A stretch of DNA of 48,242 nt from Erysipelotrichia bacterium. GTDB taxonomy: Bacteria > Bacillota_I > Bacilli_A > Erysipelotrichales > Erysipelotrichaceae. The notes below the pieces were generated by a model. That model did no database searches. It saw nothing but the letters and a program-made list of their open reading frames with translations, and had not been told where the DNA came from. The stretch is taken from the NCBI GenBank assembly GCA_009916335.1, contig SAAR01000002.1, positions 1-48,242 of the forward strand, given 5' to 3'. A program made the position numbers and the translations under genes. Below, in pieces: positions 34,801 to 42,995 of the stretch. Every line of letters starts with the position of its first letter. Within the stretch, counting starts at the first letter, position 1.

Positions 34801-37800
34801 ATGCATCAGGTAATACTATCATATCACCATAATTTTCTGGAAGTACGTCCACAAAACGTAGTGCTGAAATAGATGCCAGACCTTGAGTAGGAATACGATA
34901 CCCTATAGAGTTAGCCTTTGCATTTTCACCAATAACATTATTATCAATTAGGAATTGTTTTGCCTCATAAAATGTAAGTCTATCATAATTAGGAATTATA
35001 TCAGCAAACATTGCAATACTTATGATAGAGTCCATAGACCCATCCTTATTAACTAGTTTAAGCTTCTTTCCTTTATTATAGGTATGTTCTGATACTATCG
35101 TACCATCTGATGCTTTAAATGCAAACGAAGACATTTGAATGAATGATCCGCCTGGAGTATGAATATCTACTGTTTCCGCAGTAACTAAAGAAAGAGTTCT
35201 TTCTTCAAGCCACTGGTTATCAGATAAAGCTGATAAAGGAATATTAAACGTACCGGTTTCTTCATCAATACGTATACCATCTAAAACATTTATATTCATG
35301 TTTGATGATTTTGCATCACCTTCTATTAGCTTACTAAAGATCTTTTTACTTAAATCATAAACCTTGCTCGCTTCATCATAAACTGCCCCAAACTTTTCAA
35401 TTATACGACTCTTACCTTTATTTGATAAAGCATTCATGGACCCAAAAATAGTATCAATTAACTCTTTACCTGTTATAGTTTTACCGGTATTGTAATCAGT
35501 ATATTCTCTTGCAGGAACAATATTTGATATAACACCTTTTGCTACCTGTGTACCAAGAGAAGCATCATCATGATGGTGAGGATCTGTAACTAACTGTTTA
35601 CGCAAGTATTTGTATTCTTGAGTATATACAGGTATATCAGATAAGTCATTAATCTCTTTATTATGTGTATCTTTATAGAATGAGAATCTTTGTCTACCAC
35701 CAACCTTTACAGCTGAATTAAATATAACCATGTCAACAGGCTTTTCTGTATCGTTCATTCTATCATATAGAACTTTATTATCACCTGTTGCTAAACCCTT
35801 CATTAAAGGGAAGATTGCCATCTTATTAAAGAACGGTATTGCTAAAGAGTTTCTTTCATCAAAGTTAAAGCCAAATGACATATATTTAAGCGCTTTAAGC
35901 GATGCTTTCATTGCTTTAAAATATAAGTCAGGATTACTACGCCAATCATCTGTCTCTTCTAATATACGATATGCCTCTGCAATTTCGGGTGTCCATTCAT
36001 CAGATGCCTCAACGATATGTCGTAGCATTGAAGGACTAATAAAACATGTTGCATCAGCCTCATTAATAGTACCGCTTCTTTTTGTTTCGTCGTAGTCGTA
36101 CTCCTTAACATCGCTGTCAGCAATAGCTTCAGCTTCTTTATAGAGCTTAGCGTATTTCTTATCTTTAAATGAAGTAGGGTCAGCTGCAATTTTTTCTGCT
36201 TCTTCCTCTGATAACTTTAGCTTGTTAATGAGAAGGTCTTTGAAATTACCTCTAGTAAATAGTTTTCGTAATTCTGCAACCTGCTCACTGTAAACCATAT
36301 TGTCATTAATCTCACTTACAGTATATGTTGTTTTGCCATACAAAGGATGCCCTTCAGGCCATTCCAACCTCATGTTTTCACCAGTAGACAATAGACCGCC
36401 AAGACGTTTGATCTTGTCGATAGTAGGATCTGTTATATTACCTTCTTTATCTCTGCCCCATTTATAGTATGCAGGGTCACCAGAAAATACTTTTTCAAAT
36501 TCAATTATTGATATTACAGTATTTATAGCAAAATCAGCAATCATATCATAAACAGCTAATGATTCTGCATTATTTTTTATTACATCATTTGCTGATTCCT
36601 TATACTGTTGTAACGTTGCCTTGAATCTTGCTGGATCTAATAGATTATTTTTAGCAGAACTGATGCGATCATCCATACTAATGATGCCTAGGTCTTTAGC
36701 TTTTTTAAGCTCAGCCTTCATCATTTCGTTTAACAATCTATTCATATAAGCGAGCTGTGTATCGAATGATACAGGAGCTTCTTTAGTGCCAACAAATAGA
36801 TCTTTCGCTACCTGTAGATTGAACTTTTGACTATTTGATGGATCATTGAAGTTAACGAATGTTTCCTTACCATCTCTTGTGATATAGACACCATTAAAAA
36901 CTCTAAAATACGTGGCATTCTTTTGTCCGATATGATAGTTTGCAACTTTTTCATATGCAGATAATTCTTCACTTTGTTTGATGCCATCTTCAACAGCATC
37001 AATTTCAGAAAGCATATAGTCTACGAAACGAGTAAGCGTTTCTTCTGAAAACTTTACAACCATTGCATTAGGATTTGAACTACTTGTTTCAAGCCTAATT
37101 CTATCGTGTGTCAATGGTATACCTGTTATAGTATGATACCTTTTCTTATCCGCCATAGTAGGCAAAATGATATGGTCTTTATTAACCATAGCCATCTTGA
37201 TAAGGTAATCTTCTACTGGTGATATATCGAAATAGTCTCGACCTTTATCCTTAGTACCTTCTTCTCTAAAACTAATAAAAGTATTTAGTTTTATTTTTAA
37301 ACCATTTCTCAATGAATTTAATATCAACGATCCTCTTTTATTTCTACCTCCGATATAAGATACACTTTCTAACTTATTAACTAGTTCACTATCATTGTTT
37401 AACCAGTTAGTAAAGTCAGACATAAAGTTATTTTGTGATATAGGATATAACAAATTACCATTAGCACCTATTACTGATAGATCTTCTGATGTCTGATTAT
37501 TCTTTGTATAATATTTAGACATCGTATTTATGACTCTTTCATTTTTGTATAAGTCATAAAGCTCACCCTGTATTTCTTTAGATGATTTACCTTTATTAAT
37601 CTTTTTTATAAACTTGCCTTTATTCTTAATGATACCAGCTATAGTATTGTTAAATATAGTAACAAGTGTTGTTCGGTATACCCCATTAGATAGTTCAGCA
37701 TTACTGTATGAAACAAAATGTCTAAATGCTTGTAGAGGATTTTCATCAGCATACATTGGATCCGTTAGCAGGTCATTCAAAGAAACCATATCCATAACAA

Positions 37801-40800
37801 TACCTATCTTAGCTAAAGCAGATAATAGTTTTGATTTCATGTTTGTTAGACCTTCTACTGTAGAAATATCCCCGTACTTATTATACGTAATATAAGTAGG
37901 ATCATACATACTTGCTACAAGTATTGTACTCATATAATTAAATTCATCGACAGCATCTTTTAAATTTGCTTCATTTAATTCAAATGATTTCGTATTTGTG
38001 TTATAATCTAAATTATTATTAACAAATGTAACACCCCACATAATAGGGTATCGCTTAACCATATTATTACCAGCAGCATCATCAATTATAAAAGATGTTA
38101 TAGTATTTCCATCATTATCAATCTCTTTACTCACACGAGCGTCAATGTAGTTATGTACATGTGATTTTATTGATATTTCAATCTGTGTCAATAAGTTTTC
38201 ATTATTCCTAACACTGGGTGACTGTAATCTATTATTTATAGCAGCATACATTGGCGATGTTTTTGCCAATTTATCAACACGCTCATATATATCATTTACG
38301 CTACTAATATCGTGTAAATCATTAAACATTGTCTTTAAAACAATATCACCGTTTTCAAAGATAGGTAAACCGCTATTACTATCAACTACAGCTACCTGTT
38401 CATTGTTAACAAACTTAACTGATGGTATAGTTGAAAAGAATATCTTAACACTACCTGCAATATTATCCTTACGCGAGACTTCAATAGAATCAAGTATATG
38501 CGATGCAATATCGCTTCCAATATCGCCAGAATCCAATTGTGATCTTGTGTTATTTTCTGTTTCATCAATAGGTCTAATAAACATTTGTGACAGTGAATCC
38601 TTGATTGCCTGTACAAAATGGCTTTCAAACTTATCCAATACTTCCGTCAATACTTTTCTCTGAGTATCTGTTATTTTTGGTGATTTTACAAGTTGTTCTA
38701 ATGCCTTCTTTACTTTTATAAAACTAATTGAAGTAAGATCATCTGCAGTAGTTATACCATTAGCCGTAAAAGTTAATGCACGTAGTGCTGATACTATATT
38801 CAAATAGTTGTTATAAAAAGGTATATTATCAAAGTTTACACCACCAGGTAGTCTGAAAGGAGCACCTTCCTCACCATAGATTTCTCTAAACTTGGCAAGT
38901 GATTCTTGGTTTACTTTTACATTAGAATACTTTCCATAATTAATATCAAGGAATAGTTTATGCAACTTTCTATCTCTACTCGTAGCAAGTATTTTAATAT
39001 AGTTCCATACTTTGCTGAAGAAGTTATTGCTTTCTGTTATACCAGATCTTTCATTTGCAATGGTAAACAATCTAAATTCTTCACCTAGCAATTCTTCTAG
39101 CGACTTATCACTTAAGTTTTTATTATATCTTTTACGATAAGCCTTATATATCTTTTCACGAGTCTCTGTTGGCAGTAACAGTAAGGATACCCTGTGCCAA
39201 GCTTCGTGGTATTCTGTGCCTACTTCAGCACCTTTCCACAGTATAATTGAATCAGCTTTTGTTGCACCCGCCAACTGTACTCCAGACTTTGCTAAAGTGA
39301 TAACAGTATCAAGTATCTCTACCTGATCTTCCTTAAGACCTAATGTTCTAAGAAGATATCGTTTTGCTTTTATAGGATTCAACGCACTTACTGCTTCTTC
39401 AACTTGTGTTCTAAAAGCAATACCGGCTTCTGCCCATAAATCAACATCGTCATCTTTAGTATCGTCAGTAGGCTTGTTGGTTGGCGTTGTCTCTAACTTT
39501 TTAATTTTATAATCTACCTGACCTGTTTCAAAATTAGGTTCAATTTGAACATCATACCCTTTGTCATGAAATGCGGCTTTTATCTTATTAACAGCTTCAT
39601 TATACATAGGCGAATCCATATTCATTTCAAAACCACTAATAGTATTAAATGAACTTGTATCATTGATAGTAACTGTGTTTCCATCAACATTAAACCTAAC
39701 ACCATCTTTTGTAATAGTTGGCAAATTAACTTCTGTATTTGCTTTAATAGCGCTTTCTGATTTTTTTGTAGTATGAGTGGGTAAAGGTATTATTCCAGGC
39801 GCTACCATCATCGGGTCAATATTAAAAAATGCTTCATATCGAGTAGAGATACCAGCGTCTTCTCTTAGTCCGTTCGCTCTATTATACTCCTTATCAACAG
39901 TAGTCACCTCTATTGTACCAACATACTCCCCTTTATCGTTTTTCCCTCGATATTGTACGAGTTTAATTTGTGTAACATTCCCGCTAGGACCACTATCTCC
40001 AAGGGTCCTCTCCCAATTAATATCGCTTTCTTTAAAAAATATAGTATTTTGCAATCTCTCATTCCGGATTCTCTCCTTCTCTTTATTCCTTTCCTCTTTT
40101 GATATAGCACGCTCGGAATCAGACTTACCGTTTTCTTGTTCTGTTATTTCAGGTTCAGCTGCATTTTCTTCCGTATCTTCTATTGTAGACGTTTCGTCTA
40201 CTAACGGCTCTTCCTCTTGTGCAGTTTCAACAAATGCCTCTTCAGATGGAACTACTTCAGCCTCATCTTCAATGCTGTTAGCTAAATTAGTTATCTCATT
40301 TAGTTGAGTTTCTGCGGAGATTGCTGCATCTTCTGCCATGACACCTTTATACTTTTCAATATCACGCAGAACTCTCTTCAATGCTTTGCTTTTAGCATCT
40401 TCATCTAACTGTGATATTGGTTTGTATTTATTATCAGTATCTTTAGCAAAGCCAGACAATAGCAGATAATCGTCCATAGCATCTTCTTCTGCTAATTCCA
40501 TAAGCAAATGCTTTGCATATGCTTTCTTAATATCAGCTTCAGACTGAGCATATGCTACTACACCACCATCACCTAATACATCTTTATTAGCATCATATTC
40601 TTTTTCTAGATATGCTTTAACCTTTTCTAATTTTGAAAGATAAGCTTTTGCATTTTCTCTATTTATATTTACCCCGTACTCATCATATAACACATCTATA
40701 TTTGATAAATCATCATTTACCTGATCTATCATTTCATTTACTGTGTCAAGCTGAGTTTTTAATTTAGAAGCATATATAGCATCCTGAGACTTATCCCCGT

Positions 40801-42994
40801 AAGCTTCCATAAACCCTTGTTGTATTTCAGGTTTAGTTACAGTTTTCGTATAGTCTAATGCAGCAGCACGTTTATTATCTTTTATATTATTAGAGCGCTC
40901 TGTAGCATTTAAGTGTAGACCAATCAAAATACCATAATCTTCATCGTTAGGTTGGATACCAAGATTAGATGCGTAATTAGTCATTATATCTGAATTAGCA
41001 ATGTTCATAACAGAATTAGCTCGAATGATCTCTTCGTTTATATCCTGTTCTGTCATACCTTCGGGCATAATATCTTTCAATGAATTAAGAGCATTTATAA
41101 CGCTAGATTGTTTACCAGAAACAGCTCGTTCAGCGTACATTTTTGCTTTAACCATATTATCTTTAGCCTTTAACTGATCAGCAGTTAATTGCATAACAAT
41201 ATTATTACCTGATGCAGCCTTATTATATTCAACTATAGAAGATGCTCCAGTAACAACTCCTGTCATTAATCCACCGAGTAATGCGCCACCTTTCCAATTC
41301 TTAATAAATTCAGCGTCATTTGCTAGTTCTGATTTAACAGGAATACCAAAATAAGATGCAGCAGCACCTAATATACCAAATGTAGATTTACCAGCTGCAC
41401 TAATATCGTTAATAGCAGCCCGAAAATAACTTGGCTCTTGCCCGTAATGTTTTTCATCAACGTAATCCTGTCCTTTTATATACTGTATACCTTCTTCTGT
41501 ACCCTCTAAGAAAGCACTAGTACCAGTACGTTTTGCAAAAGAGCCTGCTATTTTTCTGTTAGTTAGTTTACCTAAAGACTGCGGAGTTTTTTCAAGACCG
41601 AACGCAACAAAATCAGATAGCTTTCTTTTAAGTGGATTTGATACTGATGATGTAGATATTGCCGCCTTTGATAACAGTTTGGACCAAGGCATTGCCATAA
41701 TATAATCTTGGGCAACGTCTGATATTGATAACATCATGTTATCTTTATATAATTGAGATAAACCTAGCTTTGAGTCCTCAAGTATGGTATCAATATTTTT
41801 ATCGTTTGTTTTTATCTCGCCAGTAAGGATCTTACTTACGATATTCTCATCAGATAAATTCGCATATTTTTTATTAGTCCTTGCTTTAGCAATATATGGA
41901 TCTAAAGATAATCCTTTGCTATCTAATTTTTCTTTTACACTAGTTTCGTAGTTAGTAAATACTTCCATCATGGATTCCTTATCTCTAGTGTATAAGTTTC
42001 CTGTAATAGCCGCTAAAGCACCACCACCTTTTACAGCAGCACCTACTGTAGATCCTATCGCCCCAGCTGTCTTTGTACCAGCACCAAGCAATTGTGCAGC
42101 TTTTGTTGCACCACTTGCTGCTAATTTAGCTCCACCTGTTAGCAAAACAGTTGCTGCAGTAGTGGCAGTTTGTTCTAATATCTGTGCAGAAGAAGAACCA
42201 TGTAGTCCTGGTAATTTGTATAAATATGTATTAATATCTCCAAAATCAATAGCGCCTTCATTGGATTGTTCCACAGCATTGTAGTAGCGAGATATTTTGC
42301 TATTATACTTTTCCATCTCACTATTGTACTCATTTATCTGATTTGTTTTTACATCACGTAATGAATACAGTTCATTTAATCTATTTCCTAGATCAGCTAC
42401 TACATCTTTTTTATTACCACTACTAAGATTATATACTTCACGATATAACTCATTAAATCGCTTGTATTCATCTGTAAGAGTTACTTCATAGGCAGGTCTA
42501 TCTTTCAACCGAAGTTTTACTTTTTCTAATTCTTCAGCAGCCTTACTCAATCGGTCTTTTTGATATTGAAGCTGTCGTACTTCTAATTCATTTGCTTTTG
42601 CTGATAATGAATCGCGTTGAGTTAATAGCTCAGTCTGTTTAACCGGATCAGTAGTATTACTTAGTACTGAATCAATCTGTCCGATCGTATTTGCTAAATT
42701 ATCTACTTCTTTTATGGTCTCTAACCTATTCTGAATACTAGCTATTTCTGGCTCAATGTTAAGCATTAGGTCACCTTCATCAGATTTCTTTTTAGACTCT
42801 GTCTGATTGTAACTCCACCTATTACTAACGTCTGTCAACCATTTTAATGGTCCATAGCTATCAGGCTTACCTGGAGAAACGGCAGAAGCCAGCATGTCAT
42901 CATACTGGCTAACTGGCACTTGTGGTATAGTAGACATCATTCCACTAATCTCTGCTCTGTTTCTTGCAACTAAATTTAAATTATTATCTGGCAT
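28805..42994 (-). CDS. Giant crAss-like virion RNA polymerase polyprotein fused to accessory domains and a helicase
   Basis: Encodes 4,729 residues, one of the longest phage genes I know of. In order: N-terminal coiled coils; Gly/Ala hydrophobic stretches (about 260-330, 570-595); an acidic linker (about 900-960); a zincin motif HEAWH (about 1263-1267); the RNA polymerase region with catalytic 'TGSDFDIDKLYVA' (DFDID about 2739-2743), the DxDxD motif of crAss-like virion RNA polymerases such as phi14:2 gp66; a conserved phage domain (about 3640-3790, 'LYIFTDNTDRTSG'); an ASCH-like domain (about 3815-3905); a permuted SLOG-like domain (about 3940-4130, SGGAIGAD, GGTG, FAGIGTRE); and a C-terminal Dda/RecD-like SF1 helicase with 'GYAGTGKTT' (about 4228), IVDEFS, GDDAQLFPVG and 'TIHKSQGSTY' (about 4640). 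Known homologues are packaged and transcribe early genes after injection. Whether the chain is cleaved is unknown. Confidence 0.88.
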   Translation of the reverse strand: MPDNNLNLVARNRAEISGMMSTIPQVPVSQYDDMLASAVSPGKPDSYGPLKWLTDVSNRWSYNQTESKKKSDEGDLMLNIEPEIASIQNRLETIKEVDNLANTIGQIDSVLSNTTDPVKQTELLTQRDSLSAKANELEVRQLQYQKDRLSKAAEELEKVKLRLKDRPAYEVTLTDEYKRFNELYREVYNLSSGNKKDVVADLGNRLNELYSLRDVKTNQINEYNSEMEKYNSKISRYYNAVEQSNEGAIDFGDINTYLYKLPGLHGSSSAQILEQTATTAATVLLTGGAKLAASGATKAAQLLGAGTKTAGAIGSTVGAAVKGGGALAAITGNLYTRDKESMMEVFTNYETSVKEKLDSKGLSLDPYIAKARTNKKYANLSDENIVSKILTGEIKTNDKNIDTILEDSKLGLSQLYKDNMMLSISDVAQDYIMAMPWSKLLSKAAISTSSVSNPLKRKLSDFVAFGLEKTPQSLGKLTNRKIAGSFAKRTGTSAFLEGTEEGIQYIKGQDYVDEKHYGQEPSYFRAAINDISAAGKSTFGILGAAASYFGIPVKSELANDAEFIKNWKGGALLGGLMTGVVTGASSIVEYNKAASGNNIVMQLTADQLKAKDNMVKAKMYAERAVSGKQSSVINALNSLKDIMPEGMTEQDINEEIIRANSVMNIANSDIMTNYASNLGIQPNDEDYGILIGLHLNATERSNNIKDNKRAAALDYTKTVTKPEIQQGFMEAYGDKSQDAIYASKLKTQLDTVNEMIDQVNDDLSNIDVLYDEYGVNINRENAKAYLSKLEKVKAYLEKEYDANKDVLGDGGVVAYAQSEADIKKAYAKHLLMELAEEDAMDDYLLLSGFAKDTDNKYKPISQLDEDAKSKALKRVLRDIEKYKGVMAEDAAISAETQLNEITNLANSIEDEAEVVPSEEAFVETAQEEEPLVDETSTIEDTEENAAEPEITEQENGKSDSERAISKEERNKEKERIRNERLQNTIFFKESDINWERTLGDSGPSGNVTQIKLVQYRGKNDKGEYVGTIEVTTVDKEYNRANGLREDAGISTRYEAFFNIDPMMVAPGIIPLPTHTTKKSESAIKANTEVNLPTITKDGVRFNVDGNTVTINDTSSFNTISGFEMNMDSPMYNEAVNKIKAAFHDKGYDVQIEPNFETGQVDYKIKKLETTPTNKPTDDTKDDDVDLWAEAGIAFRTQVEEAVSALNPIKAKRYLLRTLGLKEDQVEILDTVITLAKSGVQLAGATKADSIILWKGAEVGTEYHEAWHRVSLLLLPTETREKIYKAYRKRYNKNLSDKSLEELLGEEFRLFTIANERSGITESNNFFSKVWNYIKILATSRDRKLHKLFLDINYGKYSNVKVNQESLAKFREIYGEEGAPFRLPGGVNFDNIPFYNNYLNIVSALRALTFTANGITTADDLTSISFIKVKKALEQLVKSPKITDTQRKVLTEVLDKFESHFVQAIKDSLSQMFIRPIDETENNTRSQLDSGDIGSDIASHILDSIEVSRKDNIAGSVKIFFSTIPSVKFVNNEQVAVVDSNSGLPIFENGDIVLKTMFNDLHDISSVNDIYERVDKLAKTSPMYAAINNRLQSPSVRNNENLLTQIEISIKSHVHNYIDARVSKEIDNDGNTITSFIIDDAAGNNMVKRYPIMWGVTFVNNNLDYNTNTKSFELNEANLKDAVDEFNYMSTILVASMYDPTYITYNKYGDISTVEGLTNMKSKLLSALAKIGIVMDMVSLNDLLTDPMYADENPLQAFRHFVSYSNAELSNGVYRTTLVTIFNNTIAGIIKNKGKFIKKINKGKSSKEIQGELYDLYKNERVINTMSKYYTKNNQTSEDLSVIGANGNLLYPISQNNFMSDFTNWLNNDSELVNKLESVSYIGGRNKRGSLILNSLRNGLKIKLNTFISFREEGTKDKGRDYFDISPVEDYLIKMAMVNKDHIILPTMADKKRYHTITGIPLTHDRIRLETSSSNPNAMVVKFSEETLTRFVDYMLSEIDAVEDGIKQSEELSAYEKVANYHIGQKNATYFRVFNGVYITRDGKETFVNFNDPSNSQKFNLQVAKDLFVGTKEAPVSFDTQLAYMNRLLNEMMKAELKKAKDLGIISMDDRISSAKNNLLDPARFKATLQQYKESANDVIKNNAESLAVYDMIADFAINTVISIIEFEKVFSGDPAYYKWGRDKEGNITDPTIDKIKRLGGLLSTGENMRLEWPEGHPLYGKTTYTVSEINDNMVYSEQVAELRKLFTRGNFKDLLINKLKLSEEEAEKIAADPTSFKDKKYAKLYKEAEAIADSDVKEYDYDETKRSGTINEADATCFISPSMLRHIVEASDEWTPEIAEAYRILEETDDWRSNPDLYFKAMKASLKALKYMSFGFNFDERNSLAIPFFNKMAIFPLMKGLATGDNKVLYDRMNDTEKPVDMVIFNSAVKVGGRQRFSFYKDTHNKEINDLSDIPVYTQEYKYLRKQLVTDPHHHDDASLGTQVAKGVISNIVPAREYTDYNTGKTITGKELIDTIFGSMNALSNKGKSRIIEKFGAVYDEASKVYDLSKKIFSKLIEGDAKSSNMNINVLDGIRIDEETGTFNIPLSALSDNQWLEERTLSLVTAETVDIHTPGGSFIQMSSFAFKASDGTIVSEHTYNKGKKLKLVNKDGSMDSIISIAMFADIIPNYDRLTFYEAKQFLIDNNVIGENAKANSIGYRIPTQGLASISALRFVDVLPENYGDMIVLPDAFTKLTGSDFDIDKLYVARYTYDAVKRDVKERFHVQATDKDIAKAFTGYNEWFNEVLGVDANKQPIIRAASYKKNKLDSYNDYLKATKSKVRYDAATDTYDYSWTIRDIVPTPFDDALGFEGNSDKANVNKLLSSYITILTQTNNQHELKKSIDTATDKVKGILKIIKRGKVSRTNQPFRFYAPAYQLEKKIEYTSSKKGIGPFALNNVHHALTQAFKVRFRASSDTVLLQQYGMLDLDSIYDKGTMDKVLDWLSAMINAFVDIAKDPYIVELNIGNWTYNMTNLFLRTGMGETTFYFMPQPILKEIANSVDTLSGMYGIDKTKSRTKLEREAINKILDDYKKKAADSVGLSIKEYEDKYEVNTPLSAINKEELLNSIHTPENERDMAWYTYQLRVYSTFNNLKVYADALAEFVNISQVDTKKFGNSLITQSIFKRKYDEFMRFRSALFTDELKSLINESFISTKLNNSVIFGKELFSSLMFRNTSRFSNILSVVGRLTDNYYGLTVDQAKRISRVIEGKVKSEAFRDMMTPTKFRQLFFGTNTVAKRLMMLKADIMDGKYPELLSDTGKINNELINFIVAQPVIDQVNTDPEFITVNNNIYDKALTNNLIIFWEELLNSEHSTIREFAEDLALYAFFTSADNAGANALFKYVPNSWRKSSGYAKAMAEIDEQFLNETYSFDADEMFLNNWHNEEVVPTIAFTEDRGMIIVDNQQIRDIRELPHIKSSVKHPTYDKNYPILFINNRPFSTRASYVKIKIDKSNNSDSVLLYKNIGNIFDENGNAQPVYQLVQKRGFKQGSNTLYEYGSNMTYIASNLVEVINDFSVDGIISYIKSHTEAYNKFNNDSIIEDLFTFIPNTDINKTINDEINKNESSSDNIIVEKMQTESEVKQGFEIVSAKKPYNREEVREDSSTLYIFTDNTDRTSGTNPNVGGWYAAKYGSGLSYGSANNPTTAVIRGLDNAYPISTMKWFYRKHNVSVNDARWTDDDIEEFKKVIDDEISDIKDAIEREGYTKVVIPAGDGFFNSKIANISEVRTPKLYAYLKEKVAELNALANSSTSNDKQKTIKIDHSIPMNFEDGTGGRKMRPEYSGKSTIELIKEGKRTATTRDRSKSYNQQDIKVGDIISFYATEGKSAGESVLVRVTKAPYSLSEVTASEWSNLEGWSEDRFEYLKNNGYEQFQYELLQTETPVSNTPNIEVIEEKEVVEQFNIEEATLHSGGAIGADSMWDVIGSAFGLKKKRHYYHNEKTPAGNIEISAEDYQEGREKSAQAAKAVWGYQYPYMKDDRLIRNWAQVKYSDAIFAVSTIVNPGENVFPNQPNDTRTALKQAVSGGTGYAVEMAIQAGKPVYVFNQRDNKWYTWDENSSEFVQTPTPKLTNNFAGIGTREISTEGKQAIHDVYANSVANKLPEQNTTEPTIDNKKQEVDLIKNESSLSYKDSGRSTLSGEPNLVVINGVTLDLSEIGIQFQLGEQQMEALNKIAKWLQNKKDKSNFTLVGYAGTGKTTIMKVLLHYLNVAKAKSGVRDYQLAAPTHKASGVLSKNVGERAMTLAKLLSIKPAINEVTGRVEFGQNGKHAVRPGSLVIVDEFSLINDDTVDILENTVRNNGGKVLYLGDDAQLFPVGQNTISKALQQDNVYKLTDIKRQTGNNPLIRWLQYIRDNATVNGYRMKHSTNITSNNDGRMYIPGSKSQDWLNTASKLFNSDAYKNDADFVKILAFTNKAVNLYNYLIRLSMGYESLNDIHVGETLTAYNTLTDEDGKEMGIYNSSDYRVIESKSVESTVSSMYPDLYGLTKMDANIKPTKLTVRNTMESEEDANKISFYILTNEDKKVMNDILRTAFLNTKKKVASYYAMASNGEITRASASKESAMTWKAYYSVVESIFTMFDVTDEIGKVVYKEKSMDFGYASTIHKSQGSTYTYAFVDDSDISTAEYNSVQMASQLRYVGMSRPKKAAIALTNYNIDGVAGVETSHMTLEYFENNIDRMNNESDDTAIKTCK

Positions 42995-42995
42995 A

